Positions 25,868 to 38,000 of a stretch of DNA of 64,000 nt are shown here, in pieces. Origin of the DNA: Bacteroidota bacterium. Its GTDB lineage: Bacteria > Bacteroidota > Bacteroidia > Chitinophagales > Chitinophagaceae. The position numbers were made by a program, and so were the translations under genes. How positions within the stretch are numbered: position 1 is the stretch's first letter; each line of letters begins with the position of its first letter. Below the pieces are notes generated by a model. That model was not told where the DNA came from. It did no database searches and was given only the letters and a program-made list of their open reading frames with translations. The stretch is taken from positions 434,001 through 498,000 of the forward strand of contig VBAR01000002.1 in assembly GCA_005882315.1 (NCBI GenBank), read 5' to 3'.

Positions 25868-26004
25868 TCAAAAGACTTCACCATCAATCAGCATCGCCAC
25901 CCTGAAAAATCGCCCTCACAATCAAATGTGCAATACCATGAATATAGACCTTAACAAACTAAAAAGTAAATAGTTGGATTCATCTTTGTGAGTAAAAAGT
26001 AAAT

Positions 26005-26835
26005 ATGTTTACCATCGCTAATTTTCCAATTTTTATTTTGACAAATCCAGAACGCTTTTGGCTGGACCAAGTGTATGATTGGAATAGGCAAGGAAAAAGA
26101 TTTTCTTTTGAACATGTTAGAGTCAAATTGGAAGGCCGGATTCCAAACGACTTTACTTATCAAGAAATAGATAGTAGGTTATTGGAACATAATGGATGTT
26201 CAATTACTATACTTGGAATACTCGCATTAGATCCTGAAAGTTTCATCCTGCAAGAAATCAACGCAACAGCGAAAGCCATTAGACAATTAATAATGGAGGA
26301 TGTGGATCGGCACACTCTTTCCATTGAGCAAATTTCGTCTATAACTGGCCTTACATCCCTTCACACAAGTTTTATTATTCATTTATTGTCTTTAATCGGT
26401 CATTTCAACACGGGAGGCTCTTTTGAAGAAAATCTTAATATTTATAAATCTATACGCATTGGTGGAAACGAAACAATATTCAACAACTACGTAGCTTTTC
26501 CGGGAGTTGAAAAAATTATTTTAAATCGATTAAAATCCTATGGTTATCCGCCCGGAGCTAAGTTTTCGCAGGAAGAAATTTTTACAGCAAATGAGAAGCT
26601 AGACCTGATAATCGAGAAAATTGAAACAAGATTTGAGGGAACTCAATTGGAATTACATGATATTAGGAATGAAATAAATGAAATGCGAAATTATTTTTCG
26701 TTGCCCAAGAGGAGTTGGTGGCATATGCTTCTTGGAAAGCTTGGAGAGATGACTTTAAGCGGAATTGTAAGTGAAACTCTATCCAAAGAAATTATTTCAA
26801 CTTTTTCAAACGTGATTCGTCGAATCGGATTTTAA
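26005..26835 (+). CDS. Unknown 276-residue protein, apparently frameshifted at its 3' end
   Basis: The protein is not recognised. It has a winged-helix-like middle (RHTLSIEQISSITGLTSLHTSFIIHLL, given here by its position at about 97-125). A helical segment around 205-235 is coiled-coil-like (EKLDLIIEKIETRFEGTQ). It ends in a run of hydrophobic helices. Skipping one base at the TTTTAA stop lets the frame continue into a coding-like extension to 27010. The true product may therefore be about 335 residues. It is convergent with the DUF6119 gene. Confidence 0.6.
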   Translation: MFTIANFPIFILTNPERFWLDQVYDWNRQGKRFSFEHVRVKLEGRIPNDFTYQEIDSRLLEHNGCSITILGILALDPESFILQEINATAKAIRQLIMEDVDRHTLSIEQISSITGLTSLHTSFIIHLLSLIGHFNTGGSFEENLNIYKSIRIGGNETIFNNYVAFPGVEKIILNRLKSYGYPPGAKFSQEEIFTANEKLDLIIEKIETRFEGTQLELHDIRNEINEMRNYFSLPKRSWWHMLLGKLGEMTLSGIVSETLSKEIISTFSNVIRRIGF

Positions 26836-26836
26836 G

Positions 26837-27010
26837 AACGAAACATTAATAATTGAAATAGCTAAAGCTGGGTCTAAAGATTTATATTTATCGAAATCTA
26901 AACTCGGAGAGCTGCATTTCGAAGGTGTTATGGCTGATGCATTCAGCTTCTACAAAACGATGACTCCACTATTTATCCAATTGAATTATTTTGAATCCGA
27001 ATCCGTATGA
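26837..27010 (+). pseudogene. Shifted-frame continuation of the 26005 gene
   Basis: This frame reads NETLIIEIAKAGSKDLYLSK and continues to LNYFESESV before a stop at 27008-27010. It has no start of its own. It abuts the upstream stop in the +1 frame and overlaps the end of the convergent gene by 42 bases. A single-base frameshift is the simplest explanation. Confidence 0.5.
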
Positions 27011-28756
27011 CATCAATGCTTTTTTCAGTTCAAGAACAGAATATTTAGCTATGCTCGAGTCAAAATCTTCCAAATCATTCAGTATATCTCTTTTTGTTGT
27101 GCCTTTATCTACAAACGCGAGACAGAAAATTATCTGATTATCGTTGATGATGTTGTTAAATAAACCGGCAAGACCTTTTGGTGGCATTTTCTGATTTCCC
27201 ACTGCATCGAGATATATGTTTTTATTACCTTTCAAACGAAGCAGTTTTGTTTCCAGCTTGCTGATCAGTTTGCAGTTCGTTTTCCTGTCATGCATTAAAT
27301 GTCTTGCTGCCATGGAGACCTGAGAGGCGAGCTCACGAACAGAATGGTTGAAACCTTGTTTTATATGTACCAGATAAATAGTGTTGCGATCATGCAATAA
27401 TAGGTCGCATAATTCTATATTTTCATAAAGAACTTTGTGCAGTACATACGCGCCTGGTCTTCCTAAAAATTTGGATACATAGTCATCCTCAATTTTTTCC
27501 CTGAATGGCAGTTTTAACAAACTTTTGTCCAGCATTTGCCTCAAACTGTCTTTACAGTCCCGATTTAACTGTTCAATGAATTCTAATTTGACACGGTACC
27601 ATTCGGTACCTAAATAAAAATAGGTAGTTCCTTCGTACTTAATTTCACCATTGAGATGTTCGAATAAAGAACCAGAAGTGGCTCTTTCACCAAGCTCATC
27701 GAAGGTCTCAATTTTCACATCCATAAAGGAATAGATAAATTCATTGAGACTATCAGTGAGCAGGAATCCGTTATCTCTTACAGCAGATAAAACAGAAGAG
27801 AAAGTGAGTCGGTCTGAAGTGTTTATTATTTTTTTACGATCCCTTGTAGCAATGTACTCATGCGCATTATAATATTCTTCGTATTTTTTATGGCAGAAAT
27901 CAAAATCAAGTTCTTCTTTTTTCATGTATTTATTATAGATCTGGCTTTTAAACTCAAGTTCAAGTTTTTCGCGGAGCTGTTGATTAGATGGCTTCCTGTT
28001 ATCAATATGAATTACATCGTTTAGAGTAAAATTTGGTTGCTTTTTTGTTTCAAAGAGCCAATCGATTCTTTCAATGATTTCCAATAGCTTTTCAAAACTT
28101 ATTCTTTTATTGATTTGAAAGGAAGAATGAGCAATGCAATTTGCTGTCCGTCTTGTTAGATCATGTTTTGAAAATCGAAATATCTTAGTTAGGATTTCCC
28201 TGTTTAAACCAGCTTTAACATGGTTATAAATTTTTCCAAATTGATCTTCATCTGTTAGTCTTTGATCGTCTTTATAAATTCGCGATTCACCTAGTATATT
28301 CCCAACAAAAGACCTGTCCTTGAGACTAGTGATGACTTTCTCGTCTTTTTGGATCAAACGTGTGAGTACTTCTGTTCCCAAGTTTGATACACTATACCGT
28401 TCCAGTACAGTGTTTCCGGACCCTCCCGATATAGCGTAGATGTTTTTTTTGAAACCAATAAAGACCAGGAAAGTAGAGAATGTGTTGTATGATTTGAGGA
28501 GGTCTTCTCCTTTGCTTACAACCTCACTGAAAAACCCAAGCCAGCGGGGTTGCTTTTTTTTCATCGCGTGAAATATTTTGATAGTGAATCCCGGGTAGTT
28601 ATGTACTAGTTTTTGCTTCTTGAACCTGTATTCTTTTTCTTCATTTTTATTTATTTCCTGGATAATTATTTCGGTGATATCATCAAAAGGTGAATTCCCA
28701 AACCGAAACATATCGATTTGATGAATGCTAATTTGCATTTTGCCGGTATCAGACAT
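26969..28756 (-). CDS. DUF6119 / TIGR04141-family protein
   Basis: The 595-residue protein matches the sporadically distributed TIGR04141 (DUF6119) pattern: FLVFIGFKKNIYAISGGSGN near 92-111, VLTRLIQKDEKVITSLKDRSF near 130-150, FGKIYNH, and a C-terminal region with NIELCDLLL, YLVHIKQGFNHSVRELASQV. The acidic residue followed by HIK looks like a variant PD-(D/E)xK site, which is my inference. Members are patchily distributed and often in defence islands, but the mechanism is not established. It has an operator shared with the Shedu gene. Nearby Panacea and RHS toxin genes agree with a defence role. Confidence 0.8.
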   Translation of the reverse strand: MSDTGKMQISIHQIDMFRFGNSPFDDITEIIIQEINKNEEKEYRFKKQKLVHNYPGFTIKIFHAMKKKQPRWLGFFSEVVSKGEDLLKSYNTFSTFLVFIGFKKNIYAISGGSGNTVLERYSVSNLGTEVLTRLIQKDEKVITSLKDRSFVGNILGESRIYKDDQRLTDEDQFGKIYNHVKAGLNREILTKIFRFSKHDLTRRTANCIAHSSFQINKRISFEKLLEIIERIDWLFETKKQPNFTLNDVIHIDNRKPSNQQLREKLELEFKSQIYNKYMKKEELDFDFCHKKYEEYYNAHEYIATRDRKKIINTSDRLTFSSVLSAVRDNGFLLTDSLNEFIYSFMDVKIETFDELGERATSGSLFEHLNGEIKYEGTTYFYLGTEWYRVKLEFIEQLNRDCKDSLRQMLDKSLLKLPFREKIEDDYVSKFLGRPGAYVLHKVLYENIELCDLLLHDRNTIYLVHIKQGFNHSVRELASQVSMAARHLMHDRKTNCKLISKLETKLLRLKGNKNIYLDAVGNQKMPPKGLAGLFNNIINDNQIIFCLAFVDKGTTKRDILNDLEDFDSSIAKYSVLELKKALMSYGFGFKIIQLDK

Positions 28757-29120
28757 AAATGGTGGATCAGGTGATTATAGGGGATAAATATAACGGTTAT
28801 AAAAGAATTCGTTACCGTAGTAATACGGTAAGGTGGTTCTTACTTCTGGCAAAGAGTAATTGAAGTGTATTTTTATTCTGCCACTAACTTTGCTAATGGG
28901 ACTAACCAACCAATTAAATTCGGGCGAGATACATAAAGATTATCTAAAGCATTTGGGCACAAATTACACCAACGTAGAGATTTTTAAGCATACCATCCCA
29001 CCCGAAATACCTAAGCCAAAAAATAAAGCAAAGAAAATCACCAAATGCAAAATCACTGCTCCATCCAATGTTGTTTCTTTCACATTGAAAGCCTCCCTGT
29101 TAGTTGAATTATTTGATGAA
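28757..29120. other. Gap between DUF6119 gene and small-gene relic
   Basis: It holds the operator at 28812-28831 and a doubtful TTG-started frame at 28860-29183. That frame has a signal-like start and a lysine-rich middle (KPKNKAKKITKCKI), but its end is antisense to the relic, so it is not annotated as a gene. Confidence 0.4.
28812..28831 (-). promoter_or_regulatory. Operator-like palindrome before the DUF6119 gene
   Basis: On the minus strand it reads TTACCGTATTACTACGGTAA, with 8-base arms around TTAC. It lies 55 bases before the ATG at 28756. The Shedu site at 14672-14689 has the same core in the same orientation relative to its gene. Confidence 0.6.
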
Positions 29121-29336
29121 TCATTTAATAATATCCAATACATTTATTTTTTCAAGGTAGGGAGTCAATTGGGTTGTACTTGAAAAGCTTCTAAATTTTA
29201 CGATTACATTAAATGACCTGTGATAAAATACTTCAACGTAAAAGCCTTCGACCTCGTATAGCAAAATATTATGCTGATCGTCCTGGCGGTTGTCAATATG
29301 CATGCCGTTTCAAATTGCTTCAGCCTGTTTCGTTTT
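29121..29336 (-). pseudogene. Second broken copy of the small protein at 42899-43144
   Basis: The frame reads GKTKQAEAI, a TGA where the intact copy has tryptophan, then NGMHIDNRQDDQHNILLYEV, FYVEVFYHRSFNVIVKFRSF and YLEKINVLDIIK to a normal stop. The start methionine is also lost. The lesion differs from that in the copy at 23285-23463. Confidence 0.7.
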
Positions 29337-29384
29337 GCCCCCCTACCTTATTTCATAATTGACATATATTATTACATGAAATCT

Positions 29385-29771
29385 CTAAAACTTAAATCTA
29401 ATCTCTTTATAGAAGAATAGTCCTAAAAAGAGGATTGTAAATAAAGCATTGTGCAGCCCATTAGTTAAATCTGATGGTGATGCCAAATAGGTATACAAAA
29501 AATATTCTCCTGTAACAAAAATCGATATAACTAAAAAAAATAAAAAGATGTTTTTAATCCTAAAAGAATAATATAAAGGGACCCCAAAAGCTATGATATT
29601 TAACAATGGCAATGACAATAACAACCATAAATAATAAAATAAATCTGACCCATCTGTTATGCCTGGGCTAATAAAATAATAGTTCTCATTTTTGAACATC
29701 AAGAATAAAAAAAATGTCATGTACTTCAAAAAAATACAAAAAGAAATTTTTAAAAAGGTTGGATGTTTCAT
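29385..29771 (-). CDS. Small four-helix membrane protein, immunity candidate
   Basis: The 128-residue protein has about four membrane helices: near 8-27, 45-63, 70-90 and 105-122. It is not recognised. It starts one base after the stop of the RHS-core gene, in the position where polymorphic-toxin systems keep the immunity gene. A membrane immunity protein would suit a toxin acting at the inner membrane. This role is inferred from position only. Confidence 0.7.
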   Translation of the reverse strand: MKHPTFLKISFCIFLKYMTFFLFLMFKNENYYFISPGITDGSDLFYYLWLLLSLPLLNIIAFGVPLYYSFRIKNIFLFFLVISIFVTGEYFLYTYLASPSDLTNGLHNALFTILFLGLFFYKEIRFKF

Positions 29772-29772
29772 T

Positions 29773-32700
29773 TTAAAGTCTTTTTTCCCATATTGCTGGT
29801 TTGTATGAATAATCTAGAATTTTGTATGGAGCTCCCCCATCAGAGACCCAGTATTTCGTTGGTGCTGTGTGAGTTTCTTTGAATGAAGGTTGGTTATACT
29901 GCATGATAGTAGTACCATTTGCTGATAAAGTTGCAGAAGGGAAAACATCTGTTGCGGCTGAAGTGGTAACATTTCCTGATGAAGTAATATTAACATCTAA
30001 TTTTTGTGCAACATTCACGATTTTATAGCCAAATAAATTCAAACCAATTTGTTCGATAGGTGATACACTCGCATGTTGCTCCATACTAACATTAAATCCA
30101 GTTTCTACAGTACCTGTAGCACTAAATTTATTTTGGTCATCACCTAGGCCCGGATAATAATCCCTTCCCGTACCGTATGGTGTACTTCCTACTTCTACAT
30201 GCTTGCCTGCAGACACACCGGTCAATTCTCCTTTTTCATTTTCATTTCCGGTAACGTATACCGTTGTTGTTAGCTTATCTCCCGGTGCTTTGGAGTTAGG
30301 GCCATCCCAAAGATTTTTATCAATGTAACTGTTAAATTTTAATGTCAGAGTTTTACCTAAATAAGTTTCACCTTCTTTTGTTGTAGCTTGAGAGTTTGCA
30401 TTATTATCCCATCTTATTTTTCCATCTTTGGCTTTTACAAAATCATCAGGAGACATCCCATCCGGGTCATTAAATCGTATTGGATTGTCAAAAGCGTAAT
30501 TATATGGTGAATGTCTTCGCATTTTTTCAGCCATCGGATCAACCACATGCCACCTTCCAATTTGTACATCATACATCCTCGCCCCATAATCCAGCCAATC
30601 CAATCCACTGTCATCGCTGAACTCATTCCGTTGTTCCTCTTTTCCGTTGTATTTAAACTTATTCTGGGGGTCTCCGAAGTTTAAAGCTTTAGAAGATATG
30701 CCGTTCATAACCAGTCCAAATGGATAATAGTGGGTGTCTTCCATTAAAGGACCTCGCATGTGAGTCACCTGTAAATTATCAAAGAACACACCTATGTTAG
30801 GTGTTTCATTGCTAACATATATATAAAGGTAACCACTTTTATTTAGTGGTAAGTCTGTCCGGATGTGGGTTGTAAAAGTATTGCTACTGCCCACCTGCTC
30901 AAATCCGGAACTCGCAGAAACATAATTAAATTGCTCATCAAATAATATCCAGTTTACAAATGCCTTCGGTTTACTCGGAGTAAATCCACTTTGACTATTT
31001 AAGAAATTTGTTGCATTGGGGCTCAATATTCCGCTACTTGTTAATTCAGCGGCAGTAGCATGGCTTCCCCCAATGCTTCCAACACTCCCTGATAATGCAC
31101 TCACCAAATCAGTCAATGGACTAACCGGTGTTCCAGGGCTATCACCACTGTTCCACCAACTGTTTACTCGTAGATTAAACTTATCACCAGCCATTACTTT
31201 CAGCACCATTCCGGCTCCTACTTTCATCCCATTACCGGAAAGTTGTTGTACAAAGTCATTCGGACTAGTGTAAGTATCATTTGGATAGCCGGGAACACCA
31301 CTTTTATTTACTCTCCCCGAATCAACCTTACTGTAATAAATTCTTTCATTTGAAAGCGGGGTAGTTTCTAGTGAAGCAACCGGGTATGCATCAGTTTGCT
31401 GCTGTTCAGTGAGCACTATTCTGATATTTCCTAAATGATCCTTGATAAAATAATCATAGGCCAAACTACTATCTGCAACATTAAATCGTATTCTGCCTTC
31501 CTCTTGTGGCAAAAACTGAAGTGTGTCATTTATGTAATTGCCCGTCATGTAAAGCGTAGTGGTTACTTTGCTTCCTTCAGTAGTTATCTTTTTCAATTTA
31601 TTTCCTGTCGCATCATACACATATTTTATACTGCCTTTATTGGAAACAGTTATGCTGTCAGGTAAATTAAGATGATTATAATGTATGTTGCCAATATCTT
31701 TATTATTATCAACTGATAAACTACCATTGGCATCGTACGAGTAGTCGGCATCCGATGTCGTTCTGGTTTGGCTTAAAGAAATCATATATGCTGTCGAACT
31801 TCTAAAATCGCCAAGCCTTGTTAGGGTATCATTTTTCTTATCCCATACGTTCAGCAATTTATTACTATTAGAAATATAGGTATAGAGCAAACTATCAATG
31901 GTTATACTGCCACCAACTTTCCATCCACGTTGATTCATGTTTAATATGTTCCCATTTGCATCATAGTTCAATCCGCTGACACTAAAATCAATTCCGGCTG
32001 CTTTAGAAAAACTATTGCTGTTTAATTGATTAAAATCTGCTCCCGTTAATCGGCTGCCTGCATCATAAGTAAAATCATATTTTCTTAGCATATCATCACC
32101 AGTGCTACGCCACAACATCCCCTCAATATTTCCGTTATATTGTGGCGCTGAATAACTCTTACTGTCGCCATTGACACTAAAGTTTATTTTGTCGTAGCCT
32201 AAATCAAAGCCGAACCAGTTGCTGGTGCTGGTGGTATCTTTTACATAACTGCGGTTCATCCCCGATATCCACCCACGAATATTATATTCATATGTTAATG
32301 AATCCAGTGGAGTGGTACCCAGTTTCTTTTTCTTTAATTGTCCCAATTCATTATATTCATGTTGTACTACCGTTTTCCAATTTGATGGCATACTACCTGC
32401 ATTTACTTTTGTATTGCTCACTTTCTTCTCTATTTTGACTATCTTATTTAGACTATCATAAGTCAATTTTGTAACTGCGATAGAACTTTGTGAATTGCTT
32501 CCGGCTTTTTCATTTGTTATGATGGATAATAAAGTTTGTCCTGCCCATCCATATTGACTGGTCACTATATCGACACCTGTGCTGGCATTTTGAGCTTGCA
32601 TTTGTACCAGCCTTGCTTTTTCATCATAAAAACTAACTGCATATAAAAAACTGCTGGAAGTGCCGAGCACTTTTACCTTTGTACCGGTTACCAATCCCTT

Positions 32701-34611
32701 TAATTGTGCTGATTGAACGATAGATTGAGGATAAGGCCATGTTGTGTTGGAAGCTGTTAGTAAATTACTATTACCAGCGCCGCTAGTGGTATTATCTAGA
32801 GTGGCATTTAAAGGATTGCTTTCACCAGATCGCCATGCATAATCATCATAAAATGTTTTAGTAAGTTCTTCATTAGTATAGCTTCCGGGGATTGGCCAGT
32901 TTATGCTTGAATCTGCATGAGAGCGATGATATGAAACGTCATTATAATAAGTATTATCCGTAATCAAGCCCGTAATAGTTTGCCTATTGAGATCATCGTA
33001 TTGAATGTATGACCATTTATGTGCAGATCTTATCATGGAATCCTGCGTCATCACCAGCCTGTCTCTTGCATCATAGATCATATATACCTTTCCTGCACCC
33101 GGTATTTTTTTCATAATCATCCTGCCTTTATCGTCATATTCATAATGAAAAGAAAGTTCATTCAAATCTGCTAATGAAGGATTATTCGTATCATTCTGCA
33201 TAATGATCTTTACCATCATTGGCTGAAGAACATATCTTAATTGGTTATACTCATCATAAATATAATAGGTATGTAACCACTCATCTGTATTGTTAAGATT
33301 GGTAGAGCCTTTTTTTACTTGTACTTTTTTTAGAATCAGCTTACCTTCTTTGGTGGTGTACTCCCGTACCTCATTCCCTTCTTCATCTTTTATGCTTTTT
33401 ATATAAAGTCTGGAATCTGGGTAATACCCGTACGTAAAGACAGAGTTACGAACAGGCAACCCCGAAGAATTAATAGACCAGCAAACGACCTTTTCCTGGC
33501 CAGCTGATGTTCCGTGCTTATTGGTTAGGTATTGATACCCTGAAAACTTCTGATAGTTACGCCAGTTTTCCCCGGGACCATACGTTTTTAAAGGCCTGTT
33601 TAAAGGCGATGCTTCCATAATATTTTCTGAATATGGATATTCATCATTGGCAATACCCTCAGCTGTCTGATAGAAGGCAAATTGTGCCCCCGAGCGATAA
33701 CGTTCAAGTACATCAATTGTGGTTGCATTCGGGTCATTCAAACCTTGTTTCTTATAAAATCCTGTGTTGTCACTCGAGACATAAGGAAGATATTTTATTA
33801 CTTCTCTGCCTACAACATCATACCCAAACACCTGGACGATATCCATACCAGTTGTTGAAGCCTTCCGCATCACGTTTTGAATAGGTCGACCCAATCCATC
33901 AAAATACTGTATTGTTCTATTGTTCTTTGATGCAGGCAGGTTATCAATTTCAGTTGTGTCACTAATGCCCGGAGCCAGCATCGTATTAGTTTCAACATAA
34001 TTCATATTCCATACCGAAGTATCTGTGATTATGGTCCTTTCGAAAGAAGCATAAGTTACGCCTCCCTTCGTTACCTGTACTTTATAGATACCGGGTTGAC
34101 TGGTTGTATAACTTGATGTTGTTGCTCCGGAAATAGGGTCATTTTCACTATCCAGCCAAACGTAAGAATCATAAGAAAAATTATTTACAGAAAGTATTAC
34201 AGAATTGCCAGGAGTTACGATTCCGCTATTAGTCGCTGATATTACAGGTAAAGGAATGTTATCTTTTATATAGACATAAAAAGTTTGTGTTTCGAGATAA
34301 TTATCCCAGGTATACACACTGCAATTTAATTCGGCGAAATTGATGGCACCCCAACTTACGATAGCATAGTTATCTGAAAAAGAACCACTAGGAAAGTCAT
34401 ACCAATCTACATGTGTCACATTCACTTCGTCCAGAGTTAGGAGATTTCCAGATTCGTCCTTGAATATCAGATCATATCTTATATATTCGTTTACTTTAGG
34501 ATTAACGGGGCCTTTAATCTCTACTGTATATGCCTGGCAATAAACAGGATTAAAAAAAACCGAAAAAACATTAATGAATAAAACTCCAATTATGTATTTT
34601 ATAATCACCAT
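29773..34611 (-). CDS. RHS-repeat protein (DUF6443) with variable C-terminus, likely polymorphic toxin
   Basis: ATG 34611 is chosen ([16 protein letters not shown] begins a signal peptide, 4 bases after the upstream stop), giving 1612 residues. A PKD/Ig-like region precedes the DUF6443 segment ([20 protein letters not shown]). Many YD-type repeats follow (YDANGN, YDDKGR). The RHS core is visible as [36 protein letters not shown] and [10 protein letters not shown]. The last 230 residues after DPDGM are not recognised and should be the toxin or variable domain. It is the fourth gene of a five-gene operon, followed by the immunity candidate. Confidence 0.88.
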   Translation of the reverse strand: MVIIKYIIGVLFINVFSVFFNPVYCQAYTVEIKGPVNPKVNEYIRYDLIFKDESGNLLTLDEVNVTHVDWYDFPSGSFSDNYAIVSWGAINFAELNCSVYTWDNYLETQTFYVYIKDNIPLPVISATNSGIVTPGNSVILSVNNFSYDSYVWLDSENDPISGATTSSYTTSQPGIYKVQVTKGGVTYASFERTIITDTSVWNMNYVETNTMLAPGISDTTEIDNLPASKNNRTIQYFDGLGRPIQNVMRKASTTGMDIVQVFGYDVVGREVIKYLPYVSSDNTGFYKKQGLNDPNATTIDVLERYRSGAQFAFYQTAEGIANDEYPYSENIMEASPLNRPLKTYGPGENWRNYQKFSGYQYLTNKHGTSAGQEKVVCWSINSSGLPVRNSVFTYGYYPDSRLYIKSIKDEEGNEVREYTTKEGKLILKKVQVKKGSTNLNNTDEWLHTYYIYDEYNQLRYVLQPMMVKIIMQNDTNNPSLADLNELSFHYEYDDKGRMIMKKIPGAGKVYMIYDARDRLVMTQDSMIRSAHKWSYIQYDDLNRQTITGLITDNTYYNDVSYHRSHADSSINWPIPGSYTNEELTKTFYDDYAWRSGESNPLNATLDNTTSGAGNSNLLTASNTTWPYPQSIVQSAQLKGLVTGTKVKVLGTSSSFLYAVSFYDEKARLVQMQAQNASTGVDIVTSQYGWAGQTLLSIITNEKAGSNSQSSIAVTKLTYDSLNKIVKIEKKVSNTKVNAGSMPSNWKTVVQHEYNELGQLKKKKLGTTPLDSLTYEYNIRGWISGMNRSYVKDTTSTSNWFGFDLGYDKINFSVNGDSKSYSAPQYNGNIEGMLWRSTGDDMLRKYDFTYDAGSRLTGADFNQLNSNSFSKAAGIDFSVSGLNYDANGNILNMNQRGWKVGGSITIDSLLYTYISNSNKLLNVWDKKNDTLTRLGDFRSSTAYMISLSQTRTTSDADYSYDANGSLSVDNNKDIGNIHYNHLNLPDSITVSNKGSIKYVYDATGNKLKKITTEGSKVTTTLYMTGNYINDTLQFLPQEEGRIRFNVADSSLAYDYFIKDHLGNIRIVLTEQQQTDAYPVASLETTPLSNERIYYSKVDSGRVNKSGVPGYPNDTYTSPNDFVQQLSGNGMKVGAGMVLKVMAGDKFNLRVNSWWNSGDSPGTPVSPLTDLVSALSGSVGSIGGSHATAAELTSSGILSPNATNFLNSQSGFTPSKPKAFVNWILFDEQFNYVSASSGFEQVGSSNTFTTHIRTDLPLNKSGYLYIYVSNETPNIGVFFDNLQVTHMRGPLMEDTHYYPFGLVMNGISSKALNFGDPQNKFKYNGKEEQRNEFSDDSGLDWLDYGARMYDVQIGRWHVVDPMAEKMRRHSPYNYAFDNPIRFNDPDGMSPDDFVKAKDGKIRWDNNANSQATTKEGETYLGKTLTLKFNSYIDKNLWDGPNSKAPGDKLTTTVYVTGNENEKGELTGVSAGKHVEVGSTPYGTGRDYYPGLGDDQNKFSATGTVETGFNVSMEQHASVSPIEQIGLNLFGYKIVNVAQKLDVNITSSGNVTTSAATDVFPSATLSANGTTIMQYNQPSFKETHTAPTKYWVSDGGAPYKILDYSYKPAIWEKRL

Positions 34612-34615
34612 ATAA

Positions 34616-35059
34616 TTAATTATTACGTAGTAAAAAAAGTGATTGTAACAGTCCTTGGGGGGCAACGGTAGCAAATAATAACTGTACCTGATTATTGTCC
34701 AGCCATTTTATAATATACTCACTGCTTTTTCCTTCAGAATTTATTATCAGCCTTTTGTTATCCGATTCATATGTCCAGTTACCCTTAATTAGTTTAGAAT
34801 TACCCTGAACAGTAAAACTTATTTCAGCCTGTGTATTATCCAAAAAGTGAAATGTTCTATTCTGGAATGACTGTTTGATTTCCTGTCTTTTCTGAAGAGG
34901 CATATTATCATACTTCACTTTCTGTTGCACACTCATTGAATCAAATGTTTTATCAGCATCAACTGTCCAATTTCCAGCCATATTATAAGTGGTTTGCGCG
35001 GCAGCTTGTTGAAATTGAAAACACAAGCCTACAAACAGAATTATTCTTATTGTTTTCAT
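34616..35059 (-). CDS. Secreted lipocalin-like protein of the RHS operon
   Basis: The 147-residue protein has a signal peptide (1-21, ending AAAQ). The mature part has [14 protein letters not shown], then strand-rich segments and [20 protein letters not shown], which resembles the small Bacteroidota lipocalin-like domains. Its ATG overlaps the stop of the upstream RHS gene by four bases, and the next RHS gene starts 4 bases later. Tight coupling suggests a role in export or folding of the RHS proteins. Confidence 0.72.
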   Translation of the reverse strand: MKTIRIILFVGLCFQFQQAAAQTTYNMAGNWTVDADKTFDSMSVQQKVKYDNMPLQKRQEIKQSFQNRTFHFLDNTQAEISFTVQGNSKLIKGNWTYESDNKRLIINSEGKSSEYIIKWLDNNQVQLLFATVAPQGLLQSLFLLRNN

Positions 35060-38000
35060 TGTCTGTAATTATATTTATTAACTTTAATAGTGTTCCCATC
35101 ATTATCCTTAGTAGTCTTTAACCTGCCGAAGTTGTCGAATTCATAATAGGTAGTTAGGTTATTAGCGTTTGTCACACTGGTCATTCCAATTAACGGTACA
35201 TATGTATATACTGAATAATCCACGTTGTCTGTCAACAATCTATTTCGCAGGTAAGTGTTAAATGATTTCCAGGCTGTCTTTTGAGAGGAGAAACTGAGAT
35301 TTCCTAACCATGTTAAAAATTCATCGATGTCGTTAATTCCACCGGTGTAGCCGATATCTTTGAGAGCGAGATCAACCTTTGTGGTGAGATCAGTTGAAGT
35401 TATATTTTCTGCTTTGATAAACGGCAGTGTCTTATTATATCCCCAGATATAACTTGACTTTGCATCATTCTCCTTTGAAATGCTTAAAAGATTTCCTTTA
35501 TCGTCATATCCATGAAAGCGCAGCCTTGTTTTCCAAGTGCCCCATCCTCTTTTTGATTCTACGGTTGTTGGTGCATAATACCCACTCCAGTTATAATAAT
35601 TAGTCCTGACTGACTCCAGCTTAGCCGTATCCCTATAAGATATTTGCTCTATGACAGGAGAAATGATATGTTTTGCAATTACCATAGAATCATAGGGAGA
35701 AGTTGAAACAAAATCCTGTGGATACTTATAAATAATTGAATGCGATGAGCCATCGGATTGGGTCATCTCCTCTTTAGTCTTTTGCTTATAAATAGAATCC
35801 AGGAAATAATATTGCTTTGTCGTAACAACTGTCTGGTTGCCGAAAAAAGAGCTGTCTATTTCAGAAGATAATACCCACCATTGAGAAACATTATCGTAAT
35901 ACTTTACTTCACCATCTGCATATGCAAAATGAGGTGAATTGTCAGGCCTGGTTTTGAGAATTTTTACTCCTTTTAAAATGAAGGATTCTTTCAGCGTATA
36001 ATCGTTAATTTTCTTAGTCAACTTTTCACCTGCTGCATTTCTGGTTTCAATCGATTTAAGCTTGCCATTCAATGAGAATGATGGTACTGGGATTTCTGGT
36101 CTTTCAGCAGCAGATGAAACAAGATTTATATATGAATAAGCGGTATAACCACCTTCTCCGTTTTCACTTGCTGATTCCCATACTTTATCATAGGTTACCT
36201 GTGTTTGTTCTGAATTAAAACCCATTGCGTACAAACTGTGAGAAGATCTGACCAAATATTCGGCGCTAGCGAAAGCAAGACCTTCTGGATCAGGGTAAAC
36301 CACAACAACGCCGGTTTTATATGATTTGGGAGGCATAAACAGAATTTGACCAGTTGATAATCCCCCTGTTGGACCATTCATAGTATACAAATAATTTTTT
36401 GCGCTGATCCTGGTATGATCATAATTATAATTTATAGTTGATTTAATTCGTATTCCAGCACCTTTCCTGCTATACTTCATTATCGGAGGGTTTTGGTGAA
36501 ACGCCGTTAAATTAACCGAATAATCATAAACCGCATCAACTACTACTGCATAGTTCCCAGTAGGAAGGACAATAATTTTATTGGGGTCATCGATACTGAA
36601 TGATTCAATAGTATCACCTGTTATAATGTTTTTTAAATATGCGACGTTCTGTGAAGGCGAAATAATGCTATCCCATAACGGATATGCTGTAAGCGAAAAA
36701 CTAACGGAATCAGTTCCATATACATTAAAGTTGCTGATCAATTGATCTTCATATGGATTAATATAATAGGAAAATGCAGTAGCATAAGTAATTTGGTTGC
36801 CAGTTGTTAGATATGGAGCGACACGGTATTCGTTCGGTTCATACTCAAACTCCGTTATTCCGGTAGTTGGGTAAGTTATTGAAGTAAGTATACCTTTTTT
36901 GCTGTAGGTACCAATAGAGTCCGACTCTCGCTTTGTACCATCAAATGTTTGAACCCCTATATGAGTATCTGTTGTAACAATTGGTAATAATGTCGGATAT
37001 AATTCTCCGGTTAGAACAGGAGTGTAGAAGGATGAATAGTGGCCCCAATCATCAACTTGTCTGGAATATTTGGATGGCATATAATCAACATCAAAATATT
37101 TAAACAGATATGGGTTATGAGCAGAGCCACTTTTTCCATACTCAATTAAGGTATCAAGCATCAGTCGCTTAAAGCTAAAAGAATCACTGCTAGAATACGA
37201 ATTATTAAAGTAATTGTATTTGAATAAAAATTTTTTCTGCAACTCATCATCTGTATTATATATCTCTATGGATGATAATTTCTGCGGCTTTGGCGTATAC
37301 GTAGGCACAGGTTCAATATCACTTCTCCTTGAAGTATTAAAAATCACATACCCATTATTGAACTCTATTTTTTTTAGAATAACATCTTTTATTATCTGTC
37401 TTGACAAATCGAAATAACTATACTTAGCTTGGGTTGACGCCCCTTCACCATATGTTGAAGTGTTACTGGTTCTGTCATACCTTGTTTGCGAGCTGCTAAT
37501 AAGACTAAGACTCATCCCGGTTTCATAGGTAAATGCTATTTCCTCACCAGCCGGTGATTTAATTAAACTGAGATACCAGGAACTGATCGATTCCTGATAG
37601 GTACGGATAAAACTCGGTTCCAGCCCTGCATACGTAGAAAGCTCTGAGCTTTTATAACAATTCTCAGAAAACTCAGGAACTGTGAAAAGGTATTCAAATC
37701 CATTGGGGGTTATTATTGTCCATCCACCCTCGGCAAAATCCGGATCAAACTTTATTTCAAGATCATTACGATCACTCATAAACGTTGGATTACCATCAAC
37801 ATTCTTACCTATTAAAAATTTTCCAGAATAACCAGCGAAGTTGTAGAAAAATATATCTGGTTCGCCATCATATGTTCTGGATAACACATCCCTGAAATAT
37901 TCACGATTTAGGAGAGCAGAATCTTCATCGTAATAATTAGGAATATGGTCATTATTTTCGTCGTAAGGTGGTAATTTTCCGGTTGCCCAATAACCTCCTG

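Noticed and set aside
28860-29183. TTG-started frame with a signal-like start
   Set aside because: It lacks ATG, its 3' end is antisense to the small-gene relic, and no family is seen. It could be real only if the relic is not.
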